Position numbers and translations under genes: made by a program. 64,000 nucleotides of DNA from Trichoplax adhaerens (lineage: Eukaryota; Placozoa; Uniplacotomia; Trichoplacea; Trichoplacidae): positions 4,682,753 through 4,746,752 of the forward strand of contig NW_002060949.1 of the NCBI RefSeq assembly GCF_000150275.1, given 5' to 3'. Numbering within the stretch: the stretch's first letter is position 1; the number at the start of each line of letters is the position of its first letter. Under the pieces are notes generated by a model. The model ran no database searches, was not told the origin of the DNA, and saw nothing but the letters and a program-made list of their open reading frames with translations. This document shows, piece by piece, positions 39,001 through 53,720 of the stretch.

Positions 39001-42000
39001 TAAGTAATTCTTGAGAATCTTGCTGTTGAAAGCCATTAAATCTTGGAGCGTACTTACAGATAGTAAGCCTCATCTTTAACGGTACAAATGATCGCGTATT
39101 GCCACTCCATAATTCCTGAATTAATTCCCCATAACGCTTAGCAATAATACCTTTCATTCCTAAAGGATTTACACGATTGATTTCGTGTAGATGAGCTTGC
39201 TTTACAAAATATTTAGTTAGGGCTTGAGTGTTGCTAACGCATTGCAACGCAGAATTCATGAAACAAGTATTGCCCATATTGCTCAACCCTGTAACACCTT
39301 TCTCTGTTTTTGCAACAATCCGCATATCCTTTTCTTTACCTCGCTTGGCAAGTTGATACATCTCTTCTGGCCAAGTCATATCAATATTTCGAACTTCAAT
39401 AAGGACTTGTTGGCCGTCTTCTAACTTCAACTCTTCTATTGTAGCCTGCTCATCTTCTAATAATTGTGGATAATCTTCATTGCTATAGTTCCATAAGCGA
39501 AGGTCCTCCACTTTCATCCTTAATCGAGCACCTAGAAATTCAAGGACTTGCTTTAAAGTGTTCTTACGACTGTAGCATGCGGTATAAGCTAGGTATTTTC
39601 TTGGAATTGATTCATTCGTATTGACAGAAGCTACTCCAAAACCACCGAAACCACCAAATGTTATTCCAGAAAATCCGGTGACGGTTGACCATAGGCTTGA
39701 AGAATTGCTATTTCGATTTGGTGAGGTATGCCTTAAAATTTTAACACAAATCGGATATAATTCTAATTCGGCTTTTCCATCTTTGTTGGTAGTAACCTGT
39801 GACAATTTAATGGCATGTTAAAGATACATTATATATATCCGTTCAAAAATTGGGCTCGAGTATCTTTGGTATACCCAAATAAGAATGCGATGATATCCTT
39901 GAAAATCAAAAATTAACTTACATGTCTAGGTAGCGATAAGTTACAACCATACCACTGACATAGCGCTTTGAATACAGCCTCTGGAAGTAGTTGATAATCA
40001 CGTCTAGGTATAAGGTTGACGTTCTTTTTTAATCTTCCCCCTTCATTTGTTAGTGTGGGGATCTATGATGGTCAGAAAATAAACGTAAAGATTAATTTTG
40101 TAGGTTAACGAATCATTCATTCATTAAAACGTGTATATCTAAAATATTCTGATACTCACTCTCCTATTGGGCGATTCAACAAGGCATAGATTATCAATAA
40201 GCCCAGGAGCTGGTAGGATACCATTTAGATTAACAGGGCGTTGATTAAATGTTTGTGATGAATGTGATTTACTATATAAAGATAGTCATTACATATAGTT
40301 AGTAAACTAGCATATAACAAGAAATTGATGTTTATAACGTCAAATATATCTAACCTTAAAGGTCGATTATTAGCAGGATTTCCTAAACATTGATCAAAAG
40401 GGAATAAATACCTTAGTATTAAGCAATTCCAATATTAAATAAAAACTGTGAATATTTTTACCGTTCCGATTAAGTGGAGGCATACTCAATTTGCTTGATG
40501 ACAAAGCTTTGGTATGGTTGCTCTGTTTCTATTAAACGATAACATAAGTATATTAAAGAACTATACGCTGTCGAAATTTTTTATTTATGCACGGAACACG
40601 ATACAGTATTACATAATAGTTCTTCTACTTACACTTGCTCCAACATATTCCAACCAGTTTCGCCACCATGACATTGAAACTAGATACCATATGTCATTCG
40701 ATTTAAAGCCATGACGATTAGCTCGATCAAGCCAACCCCTAGTAACAACCAACATAATGCATTTAGCTACAATTATCGTAGCTGTAAATTCTAAATCTAA
40801 AAAGTATTCAGATTGTAACTTACACGATTACTTGCTTTTCTTTTTCTCGCGTAAGTGGTAATACCCCTAGAACTATGTGACCAACCTATAGAAGAAAAGA
40901 TTATTGAGTGTTAATTACAACTATAAGCTGAAGTACATGGTGCCAGCTTTACCGTAACTTTCATAGAATTTCTTAACTACTATCAATATCAAAATATACC
41001 TGTTGCAGCAGACTCTGTAGTTCTTTTGTATATTGGCTAGTTATCATCCAGAGGTGAAATTCTTCAATTGTAATGCAATCATCCTAATTAAGTGTGATCA
41101 TCAAAAATATATTATTAAGGTATGCATTATAAATATGAACATCCATTTTCCATTGGGATAGTATTACAACTGATTAAAGCTGTAATGTAAATTGGACTGA
41201 TATTAGTTACAAACCTCATCACTATCGTAGTGATGTAAAATCTCAGTAACCATGGATTTTGCAGTTTCTCGTAAGCTATCTACAGGCTAAAGCATTTATG
41301 AGAAAGTTGAGTTGAGAAGAGCGCATAACTAAATATAATCAATGCTTTTGCGTTACTTTTGGATTAGGGGACGCCGAACGTTCACGAATTTCCAATAACA
41401 CTAATGCCATATCACAGAGTTCACTTTTAGACAGGAGATCATCATGATCAACGTCAAAGATTTGAAAGCAAACTAAAAATGAAAAGCAACGACTATAACA
41501 CGGATTGTACTCTTTAACATACAATATAATATAATTAGTTCATACATTTTCGCTTTTCGTTATGCGGCCCTCGGCACAACGATGATAGTCCACAAACCAT
41601 CTCTTTAAAATCGATATGGCCATCATCATTTTCATCAAATGCAGTGAAAAGCCCTATCGTGTCATCGCAACAAAGCATATACGATATTAATTTTCGAGTA
41701 CAACATTTACTGATAAGTGAGTAAAATTTAGGTAACGATAGAGCGTAAAAGGCTGAGTTGAATATAATACAGATAGCGATCATAATATTCAAGTATACAA
41801 AATAGAAGTTACTTTGGAATAGTTAACAGCTGAATAACGTACCTTTAGTTAAAGATTCAGGAAGTGGAGGGCAAACAAAGCGACTAAAGGTCTCTAGATC
41901 GAATTTGCCAGATTTAGAGCAGTTTTTTAGAGCCCAGTATTTTTTTTCCAGTTCCATAACGTCCTTTTCCGTAACTAAGAGAGGTAAAGCATCAAAGGCA

Positions 42001-45000
42001 GCATTTTTATTCACCTATACTATTGTGATTATCTTACCTACTAAGAGAAATAGCAGTGAAAACCAAAAATTACTTACAATGAGTGATACTTGCTACTGAT
42101 TGATAAAATGTTGGTGTAGCACTTGTATCAGTGAGTGTTATTTTGCTATTATCATATAGTAGCCAAGATGACAGTTGTATGGCTTTGGGATTAAGAGATA
42201 TCCATTGATAGAATTGATCGAAGGTAATTCTATCTCCCTTTACAAAAATAACATATAATATTACGTACAGATTTAAGTTACTTTAGCTTTGCTATTGTAG
42301 TTAATCGCTAAAAATGTAAGTCAATCTCTGATTACTTCGCTAGTAATTTACTCATGCATATTAAAATTTATGAAGCACCATACGAACTACTGTATAGTTG
42401 TAATAATAAATATAGTTAACAAAGTGTGTAATACCTCTCCTTAAAAATTTCACTTATGTGCTGTACAGTGCCTGCTCGGTATCACTGTACTCTTTTTATT
42501 AAAGATTTTTTGACTTACATGTGAGAAATTACGAAACATCGAATCAGGAACATGGGAATCGCAAGCTTTAATAGTATTTTCCAAGTAGTATTTAGATATA
42601 CTAGAACCGCCATCAGTGTTGAACGCATTGAAAATAACTACATCGACGATTAAAAAGGGAGTTCTAATGAGATTACAGCTTAGAAGTAATTAGTCAACTT
42701 ACATATATAATTATATCAATTTACACCAGTTAATGGTTACGGGCTGTAGTTACATAAATTAGGCTAACGCAATTAAAGCGTACGACATAAAAAAGAATGT
42801 TGAATATGTAAATGGTCAAATACAAACATTTAGTTCTTTCTTCATGACTCCCTTGCGTGATGACCAGTAAACCACTCAATAGATCTTTAAAATGGATTCC
42901 CTTGCTAGTCCCACCAAAAGCAATGTACATCAACTGGTAAAAATTAAAAATTTGATCGCTTAAGTCAGTCTTTACTGTAATCATAGCGATTGTAATTACT
43001 GATGTAAAAATAGATTAAAGCTATCAATTTATAAATGTTGTGCATGTCGCCATTTACCAGAGAAATTAATTTTCACTTCATTTTCATTTAATATAGCTCA
43101 TTACATTCAATACTTTCACGGCTAAGGAAGCAATAAGTGAATGTCGCGTCAATCCCGCCGAAATATGCAACAAATCGCCCATAAGGTAACAATTTAGTAT
43201 GACTCAACGGGTATCTATGATGGCATCTTAACTCGTAATTTTAAGATGTAAGTTGTAATCCGGAATTATATACAAAATCAAGATATCGTAAATATTCCAT
43301 TTTGATAACAACGTTGATCGTAATCAATTGACAATTTATACATACAGTATACTGTAGGAACGAAAGGGCTAAGGAAATTGAACTAGATACTGTAGTATTG
43401 CAATACAGTAGAAGACTCGACGTTAACTATCATCATCACTACATAAAAATGTTAATCCATGAAATAACCCCTTTTTTTAAATCATAATCTATATCTTTAA
43501 TTCTTGTTACATAAATTTTGTATCGATACTTGTGTTAAACAATGTCTATTCTTGAGAAATGACTGTTACTTGAGCGTAGGGGACTGGCATAACTGACATT
43601 ACAATCAAGGACAAAAATGACTTTTTTATCATCATTTGTACTTCAATAAAAGTTATAATCCTTGATAAATTAAGCCACTATAGTCACTAAGGGGCGCTCA
43701 TTTGTTAGCAACCCGATCCTAACTAGAAAAACTAGAATTGATGATTACTTGTATACAATCCATTGCATATTGAACATCATTAAGATATTAACCGTATACT
43801 AAAAACGATGATTATTGTATGATACAGTAGTATATTTTAGCCTCGTACAATAAATTGAATGTTGTCCAATAACTATTCTTGCCTATGATGTTATGGTATA
43901 AGAATATCAATATATCATCACTATTGGGCTTTGCTATTCAGGATCTATTTGTTGCAGGTAATTGCTATTAGCAGACCACCACAGCATGGTCGCTACGATG
44001 AGCCTATGATGTCATCATATACCGTAACTTGGTCTCTCGAATGAAAGTAGAGTCGAGGGAATCTTTAGAAACGACAGTTTACGAGCAATCATTATATGTA
44101 ACTACACTACAGTATAGAGTAGTAAAAAAAACCATGTCCAATTAAGTGAAGACAATTTTCTTTTGGGTCATTTTTCATCGGATTATCCAATGATGTTGAA
44201 AAATAGGGATTAATCATATCAGCTTGTAGAGTAGACAGGGCATTATAATATTATTACTATTATTATTATTATTATATATAGAATAATGAATATGATCAAC
44301 TTTTAACGGATAGTTATCGGTTGTTGTAATAAAACTAAACTAACTACCTCTGCTGTACTCGAATAATCAAGAATACAGTACTGTATATAGCAATGACTGT
44401 ACGCATAAGCTATAAACATTTATCATCCTGATGCATATTAATACAATCGAGTGAATTTCACACGGGGAGAGGAAGAATCGATCGATCGATCGATCGTGTG
44501 ATAAACATGTAGTAAAGACAATTTAGCTTATAGTATTTCATTCAAATTAACTAAAGAATAGTTTGGTGTCATGATAAAGTAGGCGATTAAGCATCCACTA
44601 AAAGTCACTGTAATACATTACGCCATCATTGCTGTATTTCAACGATAGCAATGATGCCTAGCTGGTCAAGATTTAGACACTGTTCTTGCGGACATTGACT
44701 TTGACGGGTATTGACGTAATACAGTAGCAGTGAATGATAGAAAATAGGGTTATAAAAAATGAAGTTATTTGGTTGATTCTTACCTCGGCAATATTGGATG
44801 GTACAGCATCGCCCAAGACATCACGCATAAAAGAAGATTTGCTAATAAATCCGGAACTACCGCCTGAGCGCTTAAAAGCACTTTTAATTCTTTTCAGATC
44901 AGCTTCGTTGACTGTCGGTCAAGAGATTGGTAAATAGGGTTAGCTCGTGTTATGTACAGTGTCTACTATAGAATTACAATCAAAGGAATTGAAGGATAAA

Positions 45001-45325
45001 GTAGTTGTCTCTCAAACTATTGCGTCGAGTATAAAATGATCTCCATGCTAATCATGATGATCAAATCGACGACTTGAATAAGATACACAGTAGCTCTCAC
45101 TACTTTTTCCATTTCAACGAGTATGGGAATAATATTGTTGTGAATTTTTGATGCGCTCTTTCATTGACGTCATACAATGACAGTCTACTGTATGATACAA
45201 TGCTATCCATGTTATAGATATCTATATAGGCTTTGAAAGAAGCGATAGAAATGAAGATATGACACACCTCGTTTCGTGGCTTCTTCCCAATTAAAGTAGA
45301 ACTGTTTCGACTCTTTTAAACCCAT
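36050..45325 (-). CDS. USP32: USP32, EF-hand/DUSP ubiquitin-specific protease
   Basis: Complete, 25 exons, about 1553 residues (human 1604): 45325-45268, 44911-44784, 42933-42828, 42637-42519, 42237-42097, 42014-41843, 41653-41546, 41472-41357, 41286-41215, 41083-41000, 40885-40824, 40738-40633, 40528-40462, 40382-40355, 40271-40160, 40062-39922, 39796-38132, 38056-37881, 37805-37719, 37639-37519, 37427-37312, 37198-37126, 37026-36490, 36408-36316, 36223-36050. EF-hand loops are [12 protein letters not shown] and [17 protein letters not shown] domain follows ([18 protein letters not shown]), then a ubiquitin-like segment. The USP core carries the Cys box [26 protein letters not shown], zinc-ribbon CxxC pairs, [10 protein letters not shown] and the His box [13 protein letters not shown] Ser/Asp/Glu-rich insert of about 140 residues interrupts the core after [10 protein letters not shown]. 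The ends are MGLKES (myristoylation-like) and CTIQ (CaaX-like). In mammals USP32 deubiquitinates endosomal and Golgi targets such as RAB7. The 42097 donor was chosen by phase. Confidence 0.96.
42934..44783 (-). other. Large USP32 intron with simple repeats
   Basis: This 1.85-kb intron separates the exon ending SNIAE from the one beginning LMYIAFGG. It holds a trinucleotide (ATT) tract at about 44250-44275 and a (GATC)n-type tract at about 44477-44496, plus scattered TACAGTAC words. On the plus strand a short ATG frame at 43141 ends at a good GTAACA donor, but no partner exon is visible. Confidence 0.8.
44477..44496. repeat. (ATCG)5 microsatellite
   Basis: Five consecutive ATCG units, a fully self-complementary tract, inside the large USP32 intron. 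Confidence 0.9.
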
Positions 45326-46038
45326 CGCTTGAAAGTTTGATCCAATATTTTTCAATGAATATAGCGTTAAAGGACTTAATTAAATCAAAATATCCAACCA
45401 AAATTACGCCAGCGTCGACTTGCAAGTAGAAACACATGCAAATTTTTAACTTTTAATTTTAACATGGATATCCATAACACAAGGCAAGGCGCTCACATGA
45501 ACACAGATTGAACATGAACTAATACTAAAACACCTTGGACTGGTGTAGCAGTTGTAGCCAGGCTGTATGACACCACCGACGACTGTATCGCCGTACAAAG
45601 CGCAGTCCAGTATAGCTAGTATGCGCACGATGTAGTAGCCTTCAACAGAGACTTTTATAGGAGAAAAATTCCCTGCCTTCAACCACCAGTGGGGTTGATG
45701 GTTGCAATGACGCTATTGTCAAGTTATATGCACAGTTCTAACAGGATCTCTATACAGTATACCTAGGCCCGACTTTTCTTTCTGTCGTTTAGTTCTTTCA
45801 CTTGATAACCTGTCCACCTATTACAAACTACTATATACTTTTCTTCAACTACGACATTGGTAACGGACTTCCAATAATGCTACTACAGTACCATACAGTC
45901 GGTCAATTCTTGACGCGTGGACTGATGCTGAGAAAAATGAATGTCACTGTAGTGTATCTGCAGTTGTACACTATACCATACTAGGGACAGTACTTTTCCC
46001 GACCATGACAGTAACTTAAGTTAAAACATGGCAACGAT
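45326..46038. other. Divergent upstream region of USP32 and the SAP-domain gene
   Basis: About 0.7 kb of the 1.06-kb gap between two genes transcribed away from each other. It should hold the USP32 promoter. Open frames here (45446-45682 minus, 45802-45984 plus) have no recognisable content. Confidence 0.5.
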
Positions 46039-46220
46039 TACTGTACGCAGTCTACAGTACTGTACTGTAGTGTAAAGTACCGTACACTGTAAAGTACAGT
46101 ACTGTGTACTGTACTAGTGTCTCCCGATATTGTACTGTACTGTCCACGTGTACTGTACACACAGTGTACAGTACGCTTAAACGACTGTACTGTACTGGAT
46201 TGTGTACTGTACACGGTAGC
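46039..46220. repeat. Palindromic GTACAGTAC cluster 2
   Basis: About 180 bp dominated by TACTGTAC, CAGTACTGTAC, GTGTACTGTACAC and related self-complementary words, about 165 bp upstream of the SAP-domain start codon. The same words form clusters at 23590-23694 and 58960-59110. Confidence 0.85.
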
Positions 46221-46383
46221 CGGTAGGTTTCTCAGTTTTTAATTACTGTCACTTTGTTGGTATCGAGTGGCATCCGATCGTTCGTCTTGACATTTTTGGC
46301 CGAGCCTTGAAATCGAATTGGAATATTTTACATAGCATTCCTTGGATGACTGCAAAGAGTGAACAGTAAGTCAATGCACAAAT

Positions 46384-49360
46384 ATGGATTCTAATGAAGA
46401 TCGACTACCGACAGGACAGACTTTCCATGACCTCACTGTGGTAGAATTACGTCGTCAACTACGTGCTCGTGGATTGAAAGTCGTAGGTCGTAAAGCAGAC
46501 TTGGTAGGTGCTTTTTCTTTGCGTGACCAAGTTTTACAAATGCCTGATAGAAATCGAGAACCGCGTGTCATCAGTATAATCTTAGCCATGAATAACAGTG
46601 ATTCATCATAATGATTACATTAAACAATGTAGGCAGAAAAGTTCAATTTAGCAGCTCACTATAGCATATGTCGCCATAGAAGTTGATCACTAATCACTTG
46701 TGTGCGTACATACTGTACATTGCATGTCTGTACTGTACAATATGTATACGTACGCCTATACAGTATACTGTTCGTTGTATAGTGTACATTTTTAGTGTTC
46801 ACTGTCAGTACGGTATGCGCTGCAGCACTGTGCTGTATTGTGCATGAAATATGTCTACGTGTGCACAGCAGCTTGGCTACGTCATGCCTACTTCGGTTAA
46901 GAGGAAAATTTTGAAAGTTTTATCAAGCCATTGAATGATTCAGCGACTTCGCATATCTTATTTCACATATTATCTATCATACACTACTGTGAGCCTGCGG
47001 GGACATACAATTATGCGTTAAATTACTGTAGGCTTTGAGAATGTACAATAATAATACTACATCAGTGAAACGTTGGTTCCTTTGTGTTGATCATTTGCTT
47101 TCATTGAAATTTCCTACATATACGTACGTATAAACGCAAACGATTCTATGTACCTTGGATCTCTCAACGAAGTTAATAACTGCTACATTATAATTATATA
47201 CAGTACATTAATGAATACTGTACTGTACTCTGTCTTGGGAAAAGTTCAAGTTCGTACTTATCGTTAGCCTACATATACAGTACAATACGCTACAGATGCT
47301 TGTTCCAAGTCAGTATTCGCATCCCGTATACTGTACTGTACTATATGCAAATATCAAATGGTCAGTAGATTTCGCTGACTAGACTAAAGATAGCAAGATT
47401 TATTAGCAATCCATTTACTCACTGTCTCATACTAACTATACTCAAGCGAACATTAGGGTAAGGGATATAGTCGATTTATCAACGTAGTCTACTGAGTATT
47501 CAAGATCCTCCTCTATGTCATACTCCACCAACTTTTACAGTATATGCAGAAATTCTGCAGCTTTCTGCTGACGTGCCTACACTATTGCTTGATTTCGCAG
47601 TGCAGTACTGTATGATGAATTTATGTATCAAACACATAGTTTCAATTAGTATGATTTGTGTAATATAAGCCTGTCTTTTAGAATAATTTGATTCATGAAT
47701 TAATCTGGGATCGATCAATTAAGTTAATAATAAAGCCTTAAAATCGTTTACATGTCGTATCCATATTTCGAACAAGTCCCAATGAATTAATTATCTACCT
47801 GATTACAGTACTGTGGGCACACAGACTTGCAGATGTACGGACAGTAGACGTCATTGCCAACTCATGATTTCATGATTATGGGAGATTACAGTATTTAGTA
47901 CTGTAGTCCATACAGTACAACAGAACATACTGTACAGTACGGTTACAGAGACAGTACTGTACTGATGCCGCTACTGCGTAGAAACAGAAATGTGTTGCTA
48001 CAGTACGGTACTGCACCAACAGGAACACGCAGACTTGAAGAGTCTGTGGACATGTTACCTATAATACAGTACAGTATACTACACTACGCAGTGAGTAATA
48101 ACAATACAGTATGAACAGTACCGTACTTTTTAGAGGAGACGGCAAATGCTTTCATTAACTGTAAGTTAAATATAGCGGGCGGGTGTGATCTGATTGGCCT
48201 TGTATTACTTCGGATTGTCGGTGGATTGATCGATGATCGAGCAATAGGTTCCATTAACGTATTACTACGGTTTATTATTTCATTTAATCACTTAAACTGA
48301 AAGTGTAAAATAAAATTTTCTTATGGAAATGATTCAGTAAATTAATTACAGTATGTATGTATCAAGCTATCTTTGGGAGGGAGTCATTCACTCTACAAGT
48401 AAGTGCAGTAGTGTAAATTGTACGCTATTTGGTGCACACTCTTTCAATGCAATGCAATGCCGGCTATAGTCATTGCGTTTATCTGCAAGTCACTGATGTG
48501 TTCAATCAGTTCCTTCATTTGTCCCTAAATTTATAGAAACTAAAATGTTAACATATTGTCCACTATTTGATAATTTTAGGTACGACGTTTAACTGAAACC
48601 GATGCAGAAGTTAGTACAGATCGAAAGGAAAGGTAAAGACGAATGTACATCCTATCATACCGACAGCAGCATTGTACGAATTTTATGAACTAGTAATCCA
48701 TGTTCTATAGTTCAGAAATAGCTTGCACAGTTAGATTACCAACCTTTAAATATTTACCCTATAATTTTGAGTTCATTTAATGTAAGAGAAAGGTATCTAG
48801 ATTTGTTTTACTACATACTCGCATAACATAAATCAATATGTGTTGTTGTAATGGCTGCTTCCGTGTAGAGTAGGTAACTTATAGTATATAGTACATTTAT
48901 TGTCCTATCAATTATTGGAAGATTTTGATACGGATGGTAGGGTACTGTATATCATAGACTACTCTACACTGACATATTTCGCAATTGAGAAATAAATTTC
49001 ATTTTTTATTTAATGATATATTGATGTGATAGGTGTATTATCTGTAATTAAGTTGTACTGTCCTTTTGTTGTCATTCATACGAGCGACAGTGACTGAGGA
49101 CGATGTACAGTAATTTCATAAACAGTGAATATTTATATTCCTTTTACGTCTAAAAGATGAATATTTTGTAAACATCTTGAATCAACTCGGTATCCTACGC
49201 TTGTATACTTATATAATTTCGCAAGACAACTTTCAGTTAACGAGGTTGTTTATAAAGTATTACCTTTAAGCCTTTTCACTACTTTTCCTATTTTAGACCA
49301 GAAGAAGAATCCACAAATATGTCCGAGCCTATTAAAATACCTATCAGAGGTTATTCATGA
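46384..49360 (+). CDS. Small SAP-domain protein (three exons)
   Basis: Exons 46384-46503, 48580-48632 and 49297-49360 give 78 residues with matching phases (0, then 2). Reading past the GTAGGT donor at 46504 gives a 75-codon frame, but splicing is favoured because it completes a SAP motif. LTVVELRRQLRARGLKVVGR is followed by KADL, then VRRLTE from exon 2. SAP motifs are helix-turn-helix DNA/RNA-binding modules of nuclear proteins such as SARNP, SAFB and PIAS. The tail is acidic (RPEEESTNMSEP) and ends PIKIPIRGYS. The stop could instead be avoided by a GTTATT donor at 49352, but no good continuation is visible, since VMP1 begins 283 bp downstream with its own start. I recognise the domain but not the gene. 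Confidence 0.55.
46504..48579 (+). repeat. Palindrome-rich 2.1-kb intron of the SAP gene
   Basis: Contains several clusters of TACTGTAC/GTACAGTA words, near 46710-46860, 47205-47345 and 47805-48130, separated by ordinary AT-rich sequence. Among the introns examined in this window it is the richest in this word family. No nested gene is seen. Confidence 0.65.
48633..49296 (+). other. Second intron of the SAP gene
   Basis: About 660 bp of AT-rich sequence with no recognisable repeat or coding segment. Confidence 0.5.
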
Positions 49361-49642
49361 CTAACATAATTTTTTTCTTAAATATGGATGAATATTATAA
49401 TAGTCCAAGCGCTAGCTACATAACTATTAAGTCGTAGAAGAAACGATTGAAAATAGCATTCGTTCTGTATTACTTTAATGCGAATACAATAGGTACACAG
49501 TAGAGACCCTAAGAGACTCAGCCTCTCAGGATTTCTAGCGTACAGTACCATAATAAAGATTAGCTTCTTTTTGTATAACTCTGCCTTACGCGCAATACAG
49601 ACATCAGCAGTTGATATTTTTGGTAACTAAAAGTAATCGTTG

Positions 49643-51845
<2,203 letters not shown>

Positions 51846-51893
51846 AAAGTGGATAAGTGAAAAGGAACCGAAACCAATGGATTGTTTGACTCA

Positions 51894-51899
51894 AATAAA
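51894..51899 (+). terminator. Poly(A) signal of VMP1
   Basis: AATAAA about 50 bases after the VMP1 stop codon, followed by T-rich sequence. A second AATAAA overlaps the stop region at 51841-51846. Confidence 0.5.
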
Positions 51900-53720
51900 T
51901 CATATTTTTGTATTATGCTTGAAGATTGATTTCTTTTTATTTAACATTTAGTATGGTACTTGATTAACTTAACATGTTGATTAATATTTTCTTGTTGCGA
52001 CGAGCACATCAATCATTTGGTGGCAACGAGACCGCTGTTCCGCTGTTAGCAGCTAGTAAATCTAATACCATGTTTGTTGTATTACAAGTCTACTATGTAT
52101 AGTTTTATGTATTACCGTATTTATATTACTAAGTAACTGGTACGGTACTAGGTTGTTTTCCTATTGTTTTATTTTTCGTCATCAAAAGGTGATATAGCCT
52201 CTCAACCTGTAAAAATATCATGGTTCTTGGAGTATGTACTATGTGGCAATTTTTCGATAGTTATACGCTCTTATGGTCATTTGTGACATAGATACACGTA
52301 TTGTTATCGTACAGTCGAATAATTTTAACTTAAGAACCTAATCGCTGAAATGTACGTATAACATGTGAAGGCTGTATTTATTCTTGCAAAAAGAGATCAT
52401 ATCAAGTTTTTTAATACTGACTTTAACAATTTCATTTCGCTATTAGTAACAGGTAGTATCATAAATTTACAATTTAGCAGTAAATTAATGTCTCAATATT
52501 TATTTAGCATTTATTCTACCTAGTTATGGATGTATAGTAAAATTAACTATTGTTAATGAATCTATATCGGCATTTAAGTTCCGTTATTACCTTTATTTTA
52601 ATTTTTTGTTTGATTCTGTTTGGTTATGATTTGTACGGTACCGCTGTATAATAGTATCCATAAACTTGATTCATCAGTCTTATGGGATGAAGCGTTTGTG
52701 TGTTGGCATTTGCGTTATAAATTCATGCATGGTAAAATATTCACACATATTTCAAAGTGTGATATATATACAGAGCAAACAGTGACATGTATCAAGGTTT
52801 GGATATGCTACCACTGTAGGAATGCGACTGCAGGAATACTGTACATAACAGACATGACAGGTGCATCGTTTACGTTACAATATTACTTTACCTTCAAATG
52901 CAGTCTTGGAAGTTACGAAGTTATCATGAATTCATCCTTGATTATGGCTCAGCCATATCCAGTATACTGTATACTAAGTTCTTACTTTTGTAGTAACTCT
53001 CGACTGATTCATTAATTAGAATTATTAATGATACACTAGACACTAGCTAGATATTAGGAAGAACTTATTTTTACCTGCTACGAGTTCACTTTAGTGGACT
53101 GTATGAGATCCTGAAATGTCCAAAAGCTGTACAGTGCGTATTGCACTCGGTACAAATACAATACACATTTCGCTACTGTAAACTGGACCTGCGACCTAGT
53201 GTATAGTATATAACAGGGTCGTATCTCTTACATACAGTTATGGACTACTAATTAATATGGTATTATTGACACATTTGTGATACAATATGTCAAAACGTGC
53301 AAGTGTGCAGAAACCCTACAAAGCATCTGGTTAAGGCAAGGGCTACTGCAAGAGAACCATCGCGAAGAACATCAAGAATTGAGAAGATCTTGTCGATTTT
53401 GATGCTCGTGTACCCCCCTGTATCTTCTATAGCTAAAAATATTAGAATAAAATAGTCTGTAGACAATTTGCCGTCATATGTGAACTTACTGAAAATAAAA
53501 AGAGTTCTAATCTGACCTTAGTTTTAGTTTTAATCATCGCAAGAAGCATGGAAGTAAAATTAAGTACAAGCTAAATTATCATACAAATAATATTGCAGGT
53601 ATGAGAATAGCAAATTCATCCTTTAGATCAACTGTATTGACGCAAACTTGATTCACTGAAAGCTTAATTGAACTCGTATTGTAATGATTACAGAGTAATA
53701 CCATAAAGATTTCGATAAAG
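51900..53720. other. Intergenic region between VMP1 and RMND1
   Basis: About 1.8 kb. It contains one unusually long open frame (52620-53015, 131 codons, Cys/Tyr/Ser rich) with no family resemblance, no upstream splice acceptor that I can defend, and no codon pattern like its neighbours. I treat it as non-coding. Nothing else is seen. Confidence 0.5.

Noticed and set aside
40665-40690. An apparent 8-bp intron inside USP32 (GTATCTAG)
   Set aside because: It is far too short. Reading straight through gives the expected DUSP-domain sequence WYLVSMSWW, so it is one exon.
41049-41065. AGAGGTGAAATTCTT, identical to a conserved 18S rRNA segment
   Set aside because: It lies inside a USP32 exon whose reverse strand encodes a family-conserved stretch, and no flanking rRNA sequence is present. 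It is a chance match.
43141-43185. Plus-strand mini-exon, ATG plus 14 codons ending at GTAACA
   Set aside because: It lies inside the large USP32 intron and no downstream exon or family motif continues it.
46504-46611. Unspliced continuation of the SAP frame
   Set aside because: The continuation after KADLVG loses the SAP motif's second helix, whereas splicing at GTAGGT restores it.
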